From: Streptomyces hydrogenans
GTDB taxonomy: Bacteria > Actinomycetota > Actinomycetes > Streptomycetales > Streptomycetaceae
Direction of reading: 5' to 3'
DNA length: 64,000 bases
NCBI RefSeq assembly: GCF_014656075.1
Contig: NZ_BNBS01000012.1
Location: 38,451 to 102,450 of the forward strand
Positions 1 through 8,246 of the stretch are shown here, in pieces. The notes under the pieces were generated by a model, which ran no database searches, was not told where the DNA came from, and worked only from the letters and a program-made list of their open reading frames with translations. Position 1 is the first letter of the stretch. Every line of letters begins with the position of its first letter. The translations under genes and the position numbers were made by a program.

Positions 1-762
1 ATCGTGGTCAAGGTCAACGCCCCCGAGCTGCTCACCCGCCAGCTCGCCTCCCCCCGCTGGCAGGGCGCCCACATCGCCATGGGCACCAACGTCGACTGCT
101 ACCAGCGGGCCGAGGGCCGGTACCGCCTCATGCCCGGCATCCTCACCGCGCTGCGCGACCGCGCCAACCCGTTCTCCCTCCTCACCAAGGGCACCCTGAT
201 CCTGCGCGACCTGGAACTGCTGACCCAGGCCGCCGAGGTCACCGAGGTCGGCGTCTCCGTCTCGGTCGGCTTCACCGACGAGGAGCTGTGGCGCACGATC
301 GAGCCCGGCACGCCCTCCCCGCACCGCCGCCTGGACGTGGTCCGCACCCTGGGCGGGCACGGCATCGGCTGCGGGGTCCTCATGGCCCCCGTGGTGCCCT
401 TCCTCGGCGACTCCCCCGAGCAGCTGCGGACCACCGTCCGCGCCGTCGCCGAGGCCGGCGCCGTCTCCGTCACCCCGCTCGTCCTCCACCTGCGGCCCGG
501 CGCCCGCGAGTGGTTCATGACCTGGCTCGCCCGCCACCACCCCCACCTCGTCGGCCGCTACGAGCGGATGTACGCCGGCGGCGCCTACGCCCCCACCTGG
601 TACCAGCGCCGGATCACCCGCCAGGTGCACGAGCTGGCCGCCGAGTTCGGCATCGGCCCGGCCCACCGGGGCACCCCGCGCCGCGTCCCGCGCCCCGCCG
701 CCGGCCCGTCCGGGTCCCCCGCCCCGCCCGCGGGCGACGCGGAGCAGCTCAGCCTGCTCTGA
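1..762 (+). CDS. Radical SAM protein, C-terminal part (Rv2578c-like)
   Basis: The reading frame is open from the first base and ends in TGA at 760-762, so the 5' part, which would carry the CxxxCxxC [4Fe-4S] cysteines, lies outside the window. What remains (about 253 residues) has the later beta strands of a radical SAM TIM barrel: a substrate stretch around FSLLTKGTLILRDLELL, the VSVSVGF strand and the GCGVLMAPVVPFLGD strand. It resembles the actinobacterial Rv2578c family and more distantly SplB-type proteins. The last 40 residues are Pro/Ala-rich and probably disordered. The substrate of this family is not established; a DNA-repair-like role is only a guess from the distant SplB similarity. 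Confidence 0.75.
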   Translation: MVVKVNAPELLTRQLASPRWQGAHIAMGTNVDCYQRAEGRYRLMPGILTALRDRANPFSLLTKGTLILRDLELLTQAAEVTEVGVSVSVGFTDEELWRTIEPGTPSPHRRLDVVRTLGGHGIGCGVLMAPVVPFLGDSPEQLRTTVRAVAEAGAVSVTPLVLHLRPGAREWFMTWLARHHPHLVGRYERMYAGGAYAPTWYQRRITRQVHELAAEFGIGPAHRGTPRRVPRPAAGPSGSPAPPAGDAEQLSLL

Positions 763-841
763 GCCCGCCGACACGCCGGGGAGTCACCTGACACGCCGTC
801 ATCGCCCCCTCCTTTCGGGTCGATTACCGGCGGAACAGGTC

Positions 842-2569
842 GTGTCCCGCGCCCCGCGGGGCACTCCACGCTCCATGACCACCCGCGCAGGAATGCTGAT
901 CGCCGCTGGGGCGCTGGTCGCCGGGACGGTCACCGTCCTGCCCGCGTCCGCCGCGGGCACCGGTGAACCGGTCCCCCGCCCCCTCCCTCCGCTCGCCTGG
1001 ACCGACTGCGGCACCAAGGCGTACCCGAAGCTCCAGTGCGCCACCCTCGGGGTGCCGCTGAACCACGACGACCCGGCCGGCCGGAGCATCACGCTCGCGC
1101 TGACCCGGATCCCGCACACCGCGAAGACCTCCCAGGGCCCGCTCCTGGTCAACCCCGGCGGCCCGGGCGGCAGCGGCCGCGGCATGGCCGGCTACGTCGC
1201 CGCCTCGCTGCCGCCGAAGGTCGCCGCCCAGTACGACGTGATCGGCTTCGACCCGCGCGGCGTCGGCAGGAGCGAGCCCGCGCTCGACTGCCGGCCCGGC
1301 CACTTCGACCCGGTGCGCCCCGACTCGGTGCCGCGCGGCGCCGACGGCGAGCGGACCGCCGTGGAGCGCGCCCAGGCCTTCGCCGCCGCCTGCGGCAAGA
1401 AGCACGCGGACGTCCTGCCGTTCATCGACACCGTCTCCACCGCCCGCGACCTCGACCTCGTCCGCAAGGCGCTCGGCGCCCAGCGGATCAACTACCTCGG
1501 CTACTCGTACGGCACCTACCTCGGCGCCGTCTACGCCCGGCTGTACCCGGAGCGGGTGCGGCGGATGGCGCTGGACTCCGTGGTGAACCCGAACGGCGTC
1601 TGGTACGAGGACAACATCGCGCAGGACTACGCCTTCGACACCCGGCACAAGGACCTCATGGCCTGGGTGGCGAAGCACGACGCCGTCTACGGACTGGGCA
1701 CCGACCCCGCGGCGGTCGAGGCCGCCTGGTACCGGATGCGCGAGGAGCTGCGCGACTCCCCGGCCGGCGGCAAGGTCGGCCCGGGCGAGCTGGAGGACAC
1801 CTTCCTGCCCGGCGGCTACTACGACGGGTACTGGCCCAAGCTCGCGAGCGCCTTCTCCGCCTACGTGAACGAGGGCGACCCGGCCCCGCTCACCGCCGCC
1901 TGGGAGCGGTACGGCGAGGCCGACTCCGCCGCCGACAACGGCTACTCCGTCTACACCGCCGTGCAGTGCCGGGACGCCGCCTGGCCCCGGGACTGGAACG
2001 TGTGGCGGAAGGACAGCTGGAACGTCCACGCCAAGGCGCCGTTCTCCACCTGGAACAACGCCTGGTACAACGCACCCTGCGCGTTCTGGCCGGTGGAGCC
2101 GCTCACCCCGCCGGACGTCGGCAACGACCAGCTGTCCCCGGTCCTGGTCCTCCAGGCCACGGACGACGCCGCCACCCCGTACGAGGGCGGGCTCGCCCTG
2201 CACCGGATGCTGCGCGGCTCCAGCCTGGTCGTCGAGCAGGGCGGTGGGAACCACGGCGTGACCCTCGCCGGGAACGACTGCCTCGACGAGCACCTGAGCG
2301 CCTACCTCGCCACCGGCACCGTGCCGCGCGCCGAGGGCGGCGCGGAGGTCGACGCCGTCTGCGCCGCCCTCCCGGCACCCGAGCCGGAGCCGGCCGCCGC
2401 GCCGAAGAAGGCGGGGAAGAAGGCCGGGAAGGCCTCCGGGACGGAGACGGCCGGGGACGAGGCCGGGACGCAGGCCGGCACGCAGGTCGGCATGAAGGCG
2501 GCGGCCGCCCGGGGCCTGCGGGCCGGCACCACCCTGCACGGGCTGCTCGGACACGTGCGTCGGCCCTGA
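842..2569 (+). CDS. Secreted alpha/beta hydrolase, tripeptidyl aminopeptidase-like
   Basis: An alpha/beta hydrolase of the actinomycete tripeptidyl aminopeptidase (Tap/SlpD/SlpE) type, expected to remove N-terminal tripeptides outside the cell. A hydrophobic signal segment (MLIAAGALVAGTVTVLPASA) follows an Arg-containing start. The nucleophile elbow GYSYG places Ser at residue 222, preceded by the HG-like loop VNPGGPGGSG. The C-terminal TAP-type domain carries the likely acid in ATDDAATPYEGG and the catalytic His in GGGNHGVTL. The last ~60 residues are Lys/Ala/Gly-rich and look like a flexible tail. I used the GTG at 842, which has a weak GGA-type ribosome site; an in-frame ATG at 875 gives a shorter, equally plausible signal peptide. 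A strong hairpin follows the stop. Confidence 0.85.
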   Translation: MSRAPRGTPRSMTTRAGMLIAAGALVAGTVTVLPASAAGTGEPVPRPLPPLAWTDCGTKAYPKLQCATLGVPLNHDDPAGRSITLALTRIPHTAKTSQGPLLVNPGGPGGSGRGMAGYVAASLPPKVAAQYDVIGFDPRGVGRSEPALDCRPGHFDPVRPDSVPRGADGERTAVERAQAFAAACGKKHADVLPFIDTVSTARDLDLVRKALGAQRINYLGYSYGTYLGAVYARLYPERVRRMALDSVVNPNGVWYEDNIAQDYAFDTRHKDLMAWVAKHDAVYGLGTDPAAVEAAWYRMREELRDSPAGGKVGPGELEDTFLPGGYYDGYWPKLASAFSAYVNEGDPAPLTAAWERYGEADSAADNGYSVYTAVQCRDAAWPRDWNVWRKDSWNVHAKAPFSTWNNAWYNAPCAFWPVEPLTPPDVGNDQLSPVLVLQATDDAATPYEGGLALHRMLRGSSLVVEQGGGNHGVTLAGNDCLDEHLSAYLATGTVPRAEGGAEVDAVCAALPAPEPEPAAAPKKAGKKAGKASGTETAGDEAGTQAGTQVGMKAAAARGLRAGTTLHGLLGHVRRP

Positions 2570-2578
2570 GTTCCTCCT

Positions 2579-2623
2579 CACTGACGACGCCCGCGCCCCG
2601 GAAAGGCGCGGGCGTCGTCAGTG
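2579..2623 (+). terminator. Strong hairpin terminator
   Basis: Bases 2579-2597 pair perfectly with 2605-2623 (19-bp stem, 7-nt loop CCGGAAA) starting ten bases after the stop of the secreted hydrolase. There is no T tract, as is usual for actinomycete terminators. Confidence 0.8.
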
Positions 2624-2642
2624 GCGTGCGCGAGGACGTCCG

Positions 2643-2786
2643 GTGCCCGCGAGCTCCGCGCTCCAGGTGGACGCGCTGGTGCGGCCCGAGCCGCTGAGGG
2701 AGATCGAGGCGTTCGCGCTGGTCCCGGCGGGGCGCCCCGAGGAGCGTCCCGAGGAGGGACGGGCGGAGCTCCGGCTGATACGTTGA
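2643..2786 (+). CDS. Possible 47-residue ORF or gene remnant
   Basis: A GTG-initiated frame of 47 codons with coding-like third positions lies between the terminator and the MFS gene. The peptide is acidic and Leu/Arg/Glu-rich (for example VRPEPLREIEAFALVPAG). I recognise no family and see no good ribosome binding site. It could be the surviving 3' end of a longer gene, or chance in GC-rich DNA. The remaining bases to the MFS start (2787-2931) hold no other gene that I can support. Confidence 0.25.
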   Translation: MPASSALQVDALVRPEPLREIEAFALVPAGRPEERPEEGRAELRLIR

Positions 2787-2931
2787 CGCGCGTGTTCCTC
2801 TTCCGTGCGTAGGAGTCGGCGTCCCGACGACCGTGCCCCCGGGTCCGTCCCCGGCGCGGCGTCCCGCCGTCCCCGCACGCCCGGCGCGCTCCCCCGGGGC
2901 TGACGCGCGCCCTCTTCCGAGGAACACCTCC

Positions 2932-4323
2932 ATGTCATCGACACCCCCTGCTCCCACGCCTGCCCGCGTGCCGTCGTACGCGGCCGTCCTGCGGGCCCCG
3001 CACGCCCGTCGGACCTTCGGCGCCGGTCTGCTCGGCCGGCTCTCCAACGGGGTCGCCCCGCTCTCCCTGCTGCTCTCCGTGAAGGCGGCCACCGGCTCGT
3101 ACGCCACGGCCGGGACCGCCCTGGCCGCCCTCGGGCTCACCGCCGTGCTCCTCTCCCCGGCGCGGGCCGCGCTCGTCGACAGGTACAGCCCCTCCCGCGC
3201 CCTGCCGCCCCTGGTCCTCGGCTACGCGACGCTGCTCGCCGTCCTCGCCGCGGTGTCCGCCCGGCCGGGCGTGCCGGGCGCCGTCCTGGTGGTCCTGGCC
3301 GGGGCGGCGGGCATGACGACACCGCCGCTGGGGCCGGTGACGCGGGCGCTGTGGAGCCGGACCCTCACCGACCGGGACCTGCTGCGGCGGGCCTACAGCC
3401 TGGACACGGTCGCCGAGGAACTGCTCTTCGTCACCGGTCCGTTGCTGGTCGGGCTGCTGCTGCTCGCGGCGGCCCCGCCGGCCGGTCTCGCGCTCGGCGC
3501 GGCCCTGGTCCTGACGGGCGGTCTGCTGCTGTCCGCCTCGCCGCTCACCCGGTCCGTCCCGGGCGCGAAGGCTGCCCGCGCCGCCGGTGCCGTCCCCGCG
3601 GGACCGCGGCCGCGCGGCGTCGGGCGGGCGGCGGCCGGGGCGGCCGCCCTGGGCCTGTGCCTGGGGGCCGTGGAGCTGCTGGTGATCGCCTTCGCCGACA
3701 CGGCCGGGCGGCCCGGCCTGGTGCCGTGGGCGATGGCCGCGCTGTCGGCGGGCAGCGCCGTCGGCGGGCTGCTGTTCGGCGCGGTGCCGTGGCGCGCTCC
3801 GGCCGCGACCCGGCTGGCGGTGCTGGGCCTGGCGCTCGGCGCCGTCCTGGTGGTGACGGGGCTGGCCCCGCATCCGTACCTGCTGGTCGCCGGGGTGGCG
3901 CTGGGCGGACTGTGCGTGGCGCCGGCGCTCACGACCGCGTATCTGCTGGCCGACGAGTCCGTCGCGGCGGAGCGCCGTACCCGGGCCGGGGCCTGGGTGA
4001 ACACGGCCTTCAACGCGGGCTCCACGTCGGCGACCGCCGGGGCGGGGCTGCTGGTGGGCCGGCTCCCGCTCGCCGTCTGCTTCGCGCTGGCGGCGCTTCC
4101 GCCGGTCCTGACCGGGCTGTCCGGGGTGCTCGCCGCCGTGCGCGGCGGCGACCGGTCAGGCGCCCGGGCCGCCGAGGAGGGTGAGGGAGCGCTCGGCGGC
4201 CCGGCCGAGGCGGGGGTGCGGGAGGGCCGCTTCGAGGACGTCCCGGGCGAGCGGGTCGCCGAGGGTGCCGAGGCCCTCGACGCAGGCGAGGCCGACGCGC
4301 CAGTGCGGGTCGCCGGCCGCTAG
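2932..4323 (+). CDS. MFS transporter
   Basis: A major facilitator superfamily permease of 463 residues with about 12 hydrophobic segments, starting with RTFGAGLLGRLSNGVAPLSLLL and a loop-2 motif around RAALVDRYSPSRALPP. Substrate unknown; this type is usually a drug or metabolite exporter. The ATG at 2932 follows GAGGA at good spacing; upstream in-frame GTGs would add a Pro-rich stretch before the first membrane segment and are less likely. After the last membrane helix the frame continues for about 60 charged residues (Glu/Gly/Ala-rich) and ends 168 bp inside the convergent HEAT-repeat gene, so this tail is encoded entirely opposite another coding region. The tail may be dispensable or a product of a lost stop codon. 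Confidence 0.8.
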   Translation: MSSTPPAPTPARVPSYAAVLRAPHARRTFGAGLLGRLSNGVAPLSLLLSVKAATGSYATAGTALAALGLTAVLLSPARAALVDRYSPSRALPPLVLGYATLLAVLAAVSARPGVPGAVLVVLAGAAGMTTPPLGPVTRALWSRTLTDRDLLRRAYSLDTVAEELLFVTGPLLVGLLLLAAAPPAGLALGAALVLTGGLLLSASPLTRSVPGAKAARAAGAVPAGPRPRGVGRAAAGAAALGLCLGAVELLVIAFADTAGRPGLVPWAMAALSAGSAVGGLLFGAVPWRAPAATRLAVLGLALGAVLVVTGLAPHPYLLVAGVALGGLCVAPALTTAYLLADESVAAERRTRAGAWVNTAFNAGSTSATAGAGLLVGRLPLAVCFALAALPPVLTGLSGVLAAVRGGDRSGARAAEEGEGALGGPAEAGVREGRFEDVPGERVAEGAEALDAGEADAPVRVAGR

Positions 4324-4773
4324 CCGTCGCTCCAGCACGGTGACGAGGGCCGGGACGGACTCGGGGGCGCGCAGGTCGGCGAGGAGCCGGACCGGCAGGA
4401 GGGCGTAGGCGGCCCGGAGTTCGTTGGTGGCGAGGGCCGCGGCGGCCCGGGCGGTGCGCGGGTCGCCGAGCCGGACGAGGGCGTGGGCGGCGGTGACGCA
4501 CCGCTCGGGGTCCCGGTGGTTGAGGAGGAGGACGAGGGCCTCGAAGGAGCGCCGGTCGCCGGTCACGCCGAGCAGGTAGGCGGCGATCTCGCGGGCCCAG
4601 AGCGGCTGCGCGGGCGCCGTGAGCAGCCGGTGGAGTTCCTCGGGGTCGGTGGTGCGGGCGAGTTCTCCGAATGCGGCGGGAACGGCTCCTTCCTCGTTCT
4701 CGATCTCGTCCCGCAATCGATCGATCATCGAGCAGAATTCGGGATCTTCGGAGATTCCCTCGGCGATTTCCAT
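4156..4773 (-). CDS. HEAT-repeat protein
   Basis: A 205-residue all-helical protein made of HEAT/PBS-lyase-type repeats (units such as DPERCVTAAHALVRLGDPRT and RAPESVPALVTVLERRL). Such proteins act as protein-binding scaffolds; no enzymatic residues are visible and the partner is unknown. The frame is open up to an ATG pair at 4803/4800, but a TAGCCT box sits exactly 7 nt before the ATG at 4773 with no ribosome site, which fits leaderless transcription, so I prefer 4773 (MEIAEGISED). The first 60 residues use A/T-richer codons than the rest. Its 3' end overlaps the convergent MFS gene by 168 bp. Confidence 0.7.
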   Translation of the reverse strand: MEIAEGISEDPEFCSMIDRLRDEIENEEGAVPAAFGELARTTDPEELHRLLTAPAQPLWAREIAAYLLGVTGDRRSFEALVLLLNHRDPERCVTAAHALVRLGDPRTARAAAALATNELRAAYALLPVRLLADLRAPESVPALVTVLERRLAAGDPHWRVGLACVEGLGTLGDPLARDVLEAALPHPRLGRAAERSLTLLGGPGA

Positions 4774-4780
4774 GAATCCG

Positions 4781-4786
4781 AGGCTA
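4781..4786 (-). promoter_or_regulatory. Leaderless -10 box for the HEAT-repeat gene
   Basis: TAGCCT on the minus strand ends 7 nt before the ATG at 4773, so transcription would start at or next to the start codon. No convincing -35. Confidence 0.45.
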
Positions 4787-4835
4787 TCCGCGATCCACAT
4801 CACATTTTCCCGACTTCCCAGGACTGGCGCGCTCG

Positions 4836-4850
4836 TTACCGGCCGGTTAA
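4836..4850. promoter_or_regulatory. Palindrome, possible operator
   Basis: TTACCGGCCGGTTAA contains the perfect 10-bp palindrome ACCGGCCGGT (4838-4847) with near-symmetric A/T flanks. It sits between the divergent HEAT-repeat and dehydrogenase genes. This size and symmetry fits a TetR-type site, but no binding protein is known from the sequence alone. Confidence 0.35.
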
Positions 4851-5130
4851 TCTCAAGTGAGCGGGGAACCCCCGCACTTCTCGCCGCGGCCTGGTGACGC
4901 AGCCGCGGCGGGCGCTGGTCGGTTCGGCAGTTCTCGACGTGGTTCAGGGACAGAGCCCTCGTCTCCCTTTTCTTCTCTCTTCAGGCCCTCGCCGCCGTGC
5001 GCACGGGGCCGCATCGCCGTACACCGTGGCGCCGCCTTCGCGCGGCCGGCCGCGTTCCCGGTATTTCCGCGCCCCTTTCTCCGTGCGCGCACCGCCTTCA
5101 GTCGTCACTCTTCCTCCCAGGAGTCCCCTG

Positions 5131-6912
5131 ATGGACACCCCTCTCTCCACCATCGCCGTCGTCGGCCTCGGCACCATGGGCACCGGCATCGCCGACGTCC
5201 TCGTCCGGGCCGGCCGTGAGGTCGTCGGCATCGACGTCAGCGAGTCCGCCGGCGCCCGGGCCGTCGCCGCCCTGGAGGCGTCCACCGCCCGCGCGGTGGC
5301 CCGCGAGCGCATCACCGAGGACGAGCGGCAGGACGCGCTGGCGCGCTTCCGCGTCTACTCGGACCTCCAGGCCGCCGCCGCGGCCGACCTCGTCATCGAG
5401 GTGGTCCCGGAGGCGTACGAGACCAAGCAGGAGGTCCTCCGCGCGCTGGACGGCATCGTCCGGCCGGACGCCATCCTCGCCACCGGCACCAACGCGCTGT
5501 CGGTGACCCGGCTCGCCGCCGACTCGGCGCACCCGGAGCGCGTCCTCGGCCTGCACTTCTTCGCGCCGGTCCAGGCCATGAAGCTGGTCGAGGTGGTCTC
5601 CTCGGTGCTGACCGACCCGCGGGCGGTGGACGCGGTCACCCGACTGGCCCAGGACCTGGGCAAGGAGCCGGTGGCGGTCGGCGACCGGGCCGGCTTCATC
5701 GCGGACGGGCTGCTCTTCGGCTACCTCAACCAGGCCGCGGCCATGTACGAGGCCCGCTACGCCTCCCGCGAGGACATCGACGCGGCCATGAAGCTGGGCT
5801 GCGGTCTGCCGATGGGCCCGCTGGAGCTGCTCGACCTGGTCGGCATCGACACGGCCCGCACCGTCCTCGACGCGATGTACCAGGCGTCCCACGACCGGCT
5901 GCACGCCCCCGCGCCGATCCTGAAGCAGCTCTCCGAGGCCGGGCTCACCGGCCGCAAGGCGGGCCGCGGCTTCTACACCTACGCGGCGCCGGGCGCGGCC
6001 GAGAAGGTGGCCGACGCGCTGACCCCGGCGGCCTCGGGCGCCGGCGGCGCGGGCCGCGAGGTCCACTCGGTGGGCGTGGCGGGTTCGGGCACGATGGCCT
6101 CCGGCATCGCCGAGGTCTTCGCCAAGGCCGGGTACGACGTGGTCCTCGCGGCCCGCTCGCAGGAGAAGGCGGACGCGGCCAAGGCGTACATCGCCAAGTC
6201 GCTGGAGCGCTCGGTGAGCAAGGGCCGGATGACCGGTGAGGCCCGCGACGAGACGCTGGCGCGGATCGTCCCGGCCGGTTCGCTGGACGCCTTCGCCGAG
6301 GTCGACCTGGCGGTCGAGGCGGTCGCCGAGGACCTGGGGATCAAGCAGGAGCTGTTCGCCCGTCTGGACAAGATCTGCAAGCCGGGCGCGGTGCTCGCCA
6401 CCACGACCTCCTCGCTGCCGGTCGTGGCCTGCGCCAAGGCCACCACGCGGCCGCAGGACGTCATCGGCATGCACTTCTTCAACCCGGCGCCGGCGATGAA
6501 GCTGGTCGAGATCGTCCGGACGGTGCTGACCGCCGACGACGTGCACGCCACGGTCCGCGAGGTCACCGCGAAGATCCGCAAGCACGGCGTGGACTGCGGC
6601 GACCGGGCCGGCTTCATCGTGAACGCGCTGCTGTTCCCGTACCTGAACAACGCGGTCAAGATGGTCCAGGAGCACTACGCGACGCTGGACGACATCGACA
6701 CGGCGATGAAGCTGGGCGGCGGCTACCCGATGGGTCCGTTCGAGCTGCTGGACGTGGTCGGCCTGGACGTCTCGCTGGCGATCGAGAAGGTGCTGCACCG
6801 CGAGTTCCGCGACCCGGGGCTGGCCCCCGCGCCGCTCCTGGAGCACCTGGTGGCGGCCGGCTGCCTCGGCCGCAAGACGGGGCGCGGCTTCCGCGAATAT
6901 GCCCGTCGCTGA
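5131..6912 (+). CDS. 3-hydroxybutyryl-CoA dehydrogenase, tandem-duplicated
   Basis: An NAD(P)-dependent 3-hydroxyacyl-CoA dehydrogenase of 593 residues, about twice the usual ~285. It consists of two complete copies in tandem. Copy 1 has the Rossmann motif GLGTMGTGIA near residue 12, LHFFAPVQAMKLVE, and ends in GRKAGRGFY. Copy 2 has GSGTMASGIA near residue 318, MHFFNPAPAMKLVE, and GRKTGRGFREY at the C-terminus. A Gly/Ala linker joins them. It should interconvert acetoacetyl-CoA and 3-hydroxybutyryl-CoA, which feeds crotonyl-CoA to the ccr operon downstream; the TetR gene lies between. The ATG at 5131 follows AGGAG at 8-nt spacing. Confidence 0.9.
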   Translation: MDTPLSTIAVVGLGTMGTGIADVLVRAGREVVGIDVSESAGARAVAALEASTARAVARERITEDERQDALARFRVYSDLQAAAAADLVIEVVPEAYETKQEVLRALDGIVRPDAILATGTNALSVTRLAADSAHPERVLGLHFFAPVQAMKLVEVVSSVLTDPRAVDAVTRLAQDLGKEPVAVGDRAGFIADGLLFGYLNQAAAMYEARYASREDIDAAMKLGCGLPMGPLELLDLVGIDTARTVLDAMYQASHDRLHAPAPILKQLSEAGLTGRKAGRGFYTYAAPGAAEKVADALTPAASGAGGAGREVHSVGVAGSGTMASGIAEVFAKAGYDVVLAARSQEKADAAKAYIAKSLERSVSKGRMTGEARDETLARIVPAGSLDAFAEVDLAVEAVAEDLGIKQELFARLDKICKPGAVLATTTSSLPVVACAKATTRPQDVIGMHFFNPAPAMKLVEIVRTVLTADDVHATVREVTAKIRKHGVDCGDRAGFIVNALLFPYLNNAVKMVQEHYATLDDIDTAMKLGGGYPMGPFELLDVVGLDVSLAIEKVLHREFRDPGLAPAPLLEHLVAAGCLGRKTGRGFREYARR

Positions 6913-7000
6913 GCCCGGCGATCCCGGACAGGGGTGGGGCGGGCTGCTGGAGCCCCCCGGCGGCCCGCCCCCGCAGGCGCGTCTTCCTGCACGGATGCAG

Positions 7001-7006
7001 TACGTT
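7001..7006 (+). promoter_or_regulatory. Leaderless -10 box for the TetR gene
   Basis: TACGTT ends 6 nt before the ATG at 7013, which has no ribosome site; transcription would begin at the start codon. Confidence 0.5.
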
Positions 7007-7012
7007 CGGGTC

Positions 7013-7846
7013 ATGCCCAAGGCCGTGAAGACACCCCGTGCCACCTCTTCCTCCGACGCTCCCCAGGAGAGCGCGGCGGGGACCCGTGCCGCCGCGCAGC
7101 GGCTGAAGATGCGCCGGGAGCTGGCGGCGGCCGCGATGGAGCTCTTCGCGACGAAGGGGTACGAGGCCACCACGGTCGACGAGATCGCGGCGGCGGCCGG
7201 GGTGGCCCGGCGGACCTTCTTCCGCCACTTCCGGTCCAAGGAGGAGGCGATCTTCCCGGACCACGACGACACGCTGGTGCGCGCGGAGGCGGTGCTGAAC
7301 GCGGCCCCGCCGCACGAGCACCCGCTCGACACCGTGTGCCGGGGCATCAAGGAGGTCATGAAGATGTACGCGGGCTCCCCCGCGATCTCCGTGGCCCGCT
7401 ACCGGCTGACCCGCGAGGTGCCGACGCTGCGGGAGCGCGAGATCGCCTCGGTGGCCCGCTACGAGCGGCTCTTCACGCGCTACCTCCTGGGCCACTTCGA
7501 CGAGCGCGACCACCACGACGGCAACGACGACCCGCTGCTCGCCGAGGTGGCGGCCTCCGCGGTGGTGACGGCCCACAACCACGTGCTGCGGCGCTGGCTG
7601 CGGGCGGGCGGCCAGGGCGACGTGGAGAGCCAGCTCGACCACGCCTTCGCGATCGTCCGGGAGACCTTCGGCACGGGCATAGGCGCGGGCCGTCCGGCCC
7701 CCTCCCCCCAGCAGACCCAGCCGTCTTGGGAGACGCCGGCCGCGCGGGTCTCCACCTCGGGTGACGTGCTGGTCGCGGTGGCCCGTACGGACGCTCCGCT
7801 GGACGAGGTCATGCGGACCATCCAGCAGGCACTCACGAAGGGCTGA
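7013..7846 (+). CDS. TetR-family transcriptional regulator
   Basis: A 277-residue TetR-type regulator. The helix-turn-helix is at roughly residues 55-80 (TVDEIAAAAGVARRTFFRHF), after a ~25-residue disordered N-terminus. The ligand domain is longer than usual and ends in a C-terminal extension (residues ~220-277, starting GIGAGRPAPSP) whose final part, VARTDAPLDEVMRTIQQAL, is probably a helix. Its position directly before the ethylmalonyl-CoA operon, with a terminator between, makes it the natural candidate regulator of that operon, binding the palindromes around 7998-8032. That assignment is inference. Confidence 0.88.
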   Translation: MPKAVKTPRATSSSDAPQESAAGTRAAAQRLKMRRELAAAAMELFATKGYEATTVDEIAAAAGVARRTFFRHFRSKEEAIFPDHDDTLVRAEAVLNAAPPHEHPLDTVCRGIKEVMKMYAGSPAISVARYRLTREVPTLREREIASVARYERLFTRYLLGHFDERDHHDGNDDPLLAEVAASAVVTAHNHVLRRWLRAGGQGDVESQLDHAFAIVRETFGTGIGAGRPAPSPQQTQPSWETPAARVSTSGDVLVAVARTDAPLDEVMRTIQQALTKG

Positions 7847-7879
7847 GGAGCCCTTCTCCCTCGCCTTCCAAGGTCCGAC

Positions 7880-7917
7880 ACGAGGGCCGCCCCCGGTTTC
7901 CCGGGGGCGGCCCTCGT
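7880..7917 (+). terminator. Strong hairpin terminator after the TetR gene
   Basis: Bases 7880-7896 pair perfectly with 7901-7917 (17-bp stem, TTTC loop), 33 nt after the stop codon. It isolates the TetR gene from the ccr operon. Confidence 0.8.
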
Positions 7918-7997
7918 CGTGTTCCCCCAGCTCAGAGGGGCATTCGATCGATCATCGCTCATCCGTGAGCACCTTTTCGCATCTGAGAGAAATTGTT

Positions 7998-8039
7998 GGC
8001 ACGCAGTGCCTTGTCACGTGACACGGCGTGCCATACGTT
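7998..8039 (+). promoter_or_regulatory. ccr operon promoter overlapped by nested palindromes
   Basis: TTGTCA (8011-8016) and TACGTT (8034-8039) are spaced by 17 bp, a good vegetative-type promoter. The -35 is embedded in the perfect 12-bp palindrome TGTCACGTGACA (8012-8023). Outer arms GGCACGC (7998-8004) and GCGTGCC (8026-8032) form a nearly concentric second inverted repeat. A dimeric repressor bound here would block the -35. The rest of 7847-8265 holds the terminator and a leader of about 220 nt. Confidence 0.65.
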
Positions 8040-8228
8040 GATGTTGTCCGGGCGGCCGGAGCGCGGAGAAGACCCGCGGTCCGGCTGTCCCCACGGCCCT
8101 CCCGGCCGTGCGCCCGGACGCCTGCGTCACAGGCACCCTCGCGCCCCACACCGGCGCCGCCACGCACCACCCGAGCCGAACCGACGGCACACCTCCACAG
8201 CAGCAGCACTCCCCGACGTACCCCTCAG

Positions 8229-8246
8229 GCGTCCGCTCCCGGACGC
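8229..8246 (+). promoter_or_regulatory. Hairpin in the ccr leader
   Basis: GCGTCCG (8229-8235) pairs with CGGACGC (8240-8246) across a 4-nt loop, ending about 7 nt before the GGAGG ribosome site at 8255-8259. It could affect translation initiation; I see no riboswitch consensus. Confidence 0.35.

Larger units (their letters stand above)
4774..5130. other. Divergent intergenic region
   Basis: These 357 bp separate the HEAT-repeat gene (minus) from the hydroxyacyl-CoA dehydrogenase gene (plus). It is less GC-rich in places (4955-4985, a pyrimidine tract) and must carry promoters in both directions. A palindrome at 4836-4850 is listed separately. I see no RNA gene or supported ORF here. Confidence 0.5.

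Noticed and set aside
4774..4803. Upstream start (MMWIADSLGF) for the HEAT-repeat gene
   Set aside because: The leaderless -10 box at 4781-4786 would lie inside the coding region; the ATG at 4773 fits promoter spacing.
5098..7359. A 753-codon open frame on the minus strand opposite the dehydrogenase
   Set aside because: No domain, composition typical of a shadow frame.
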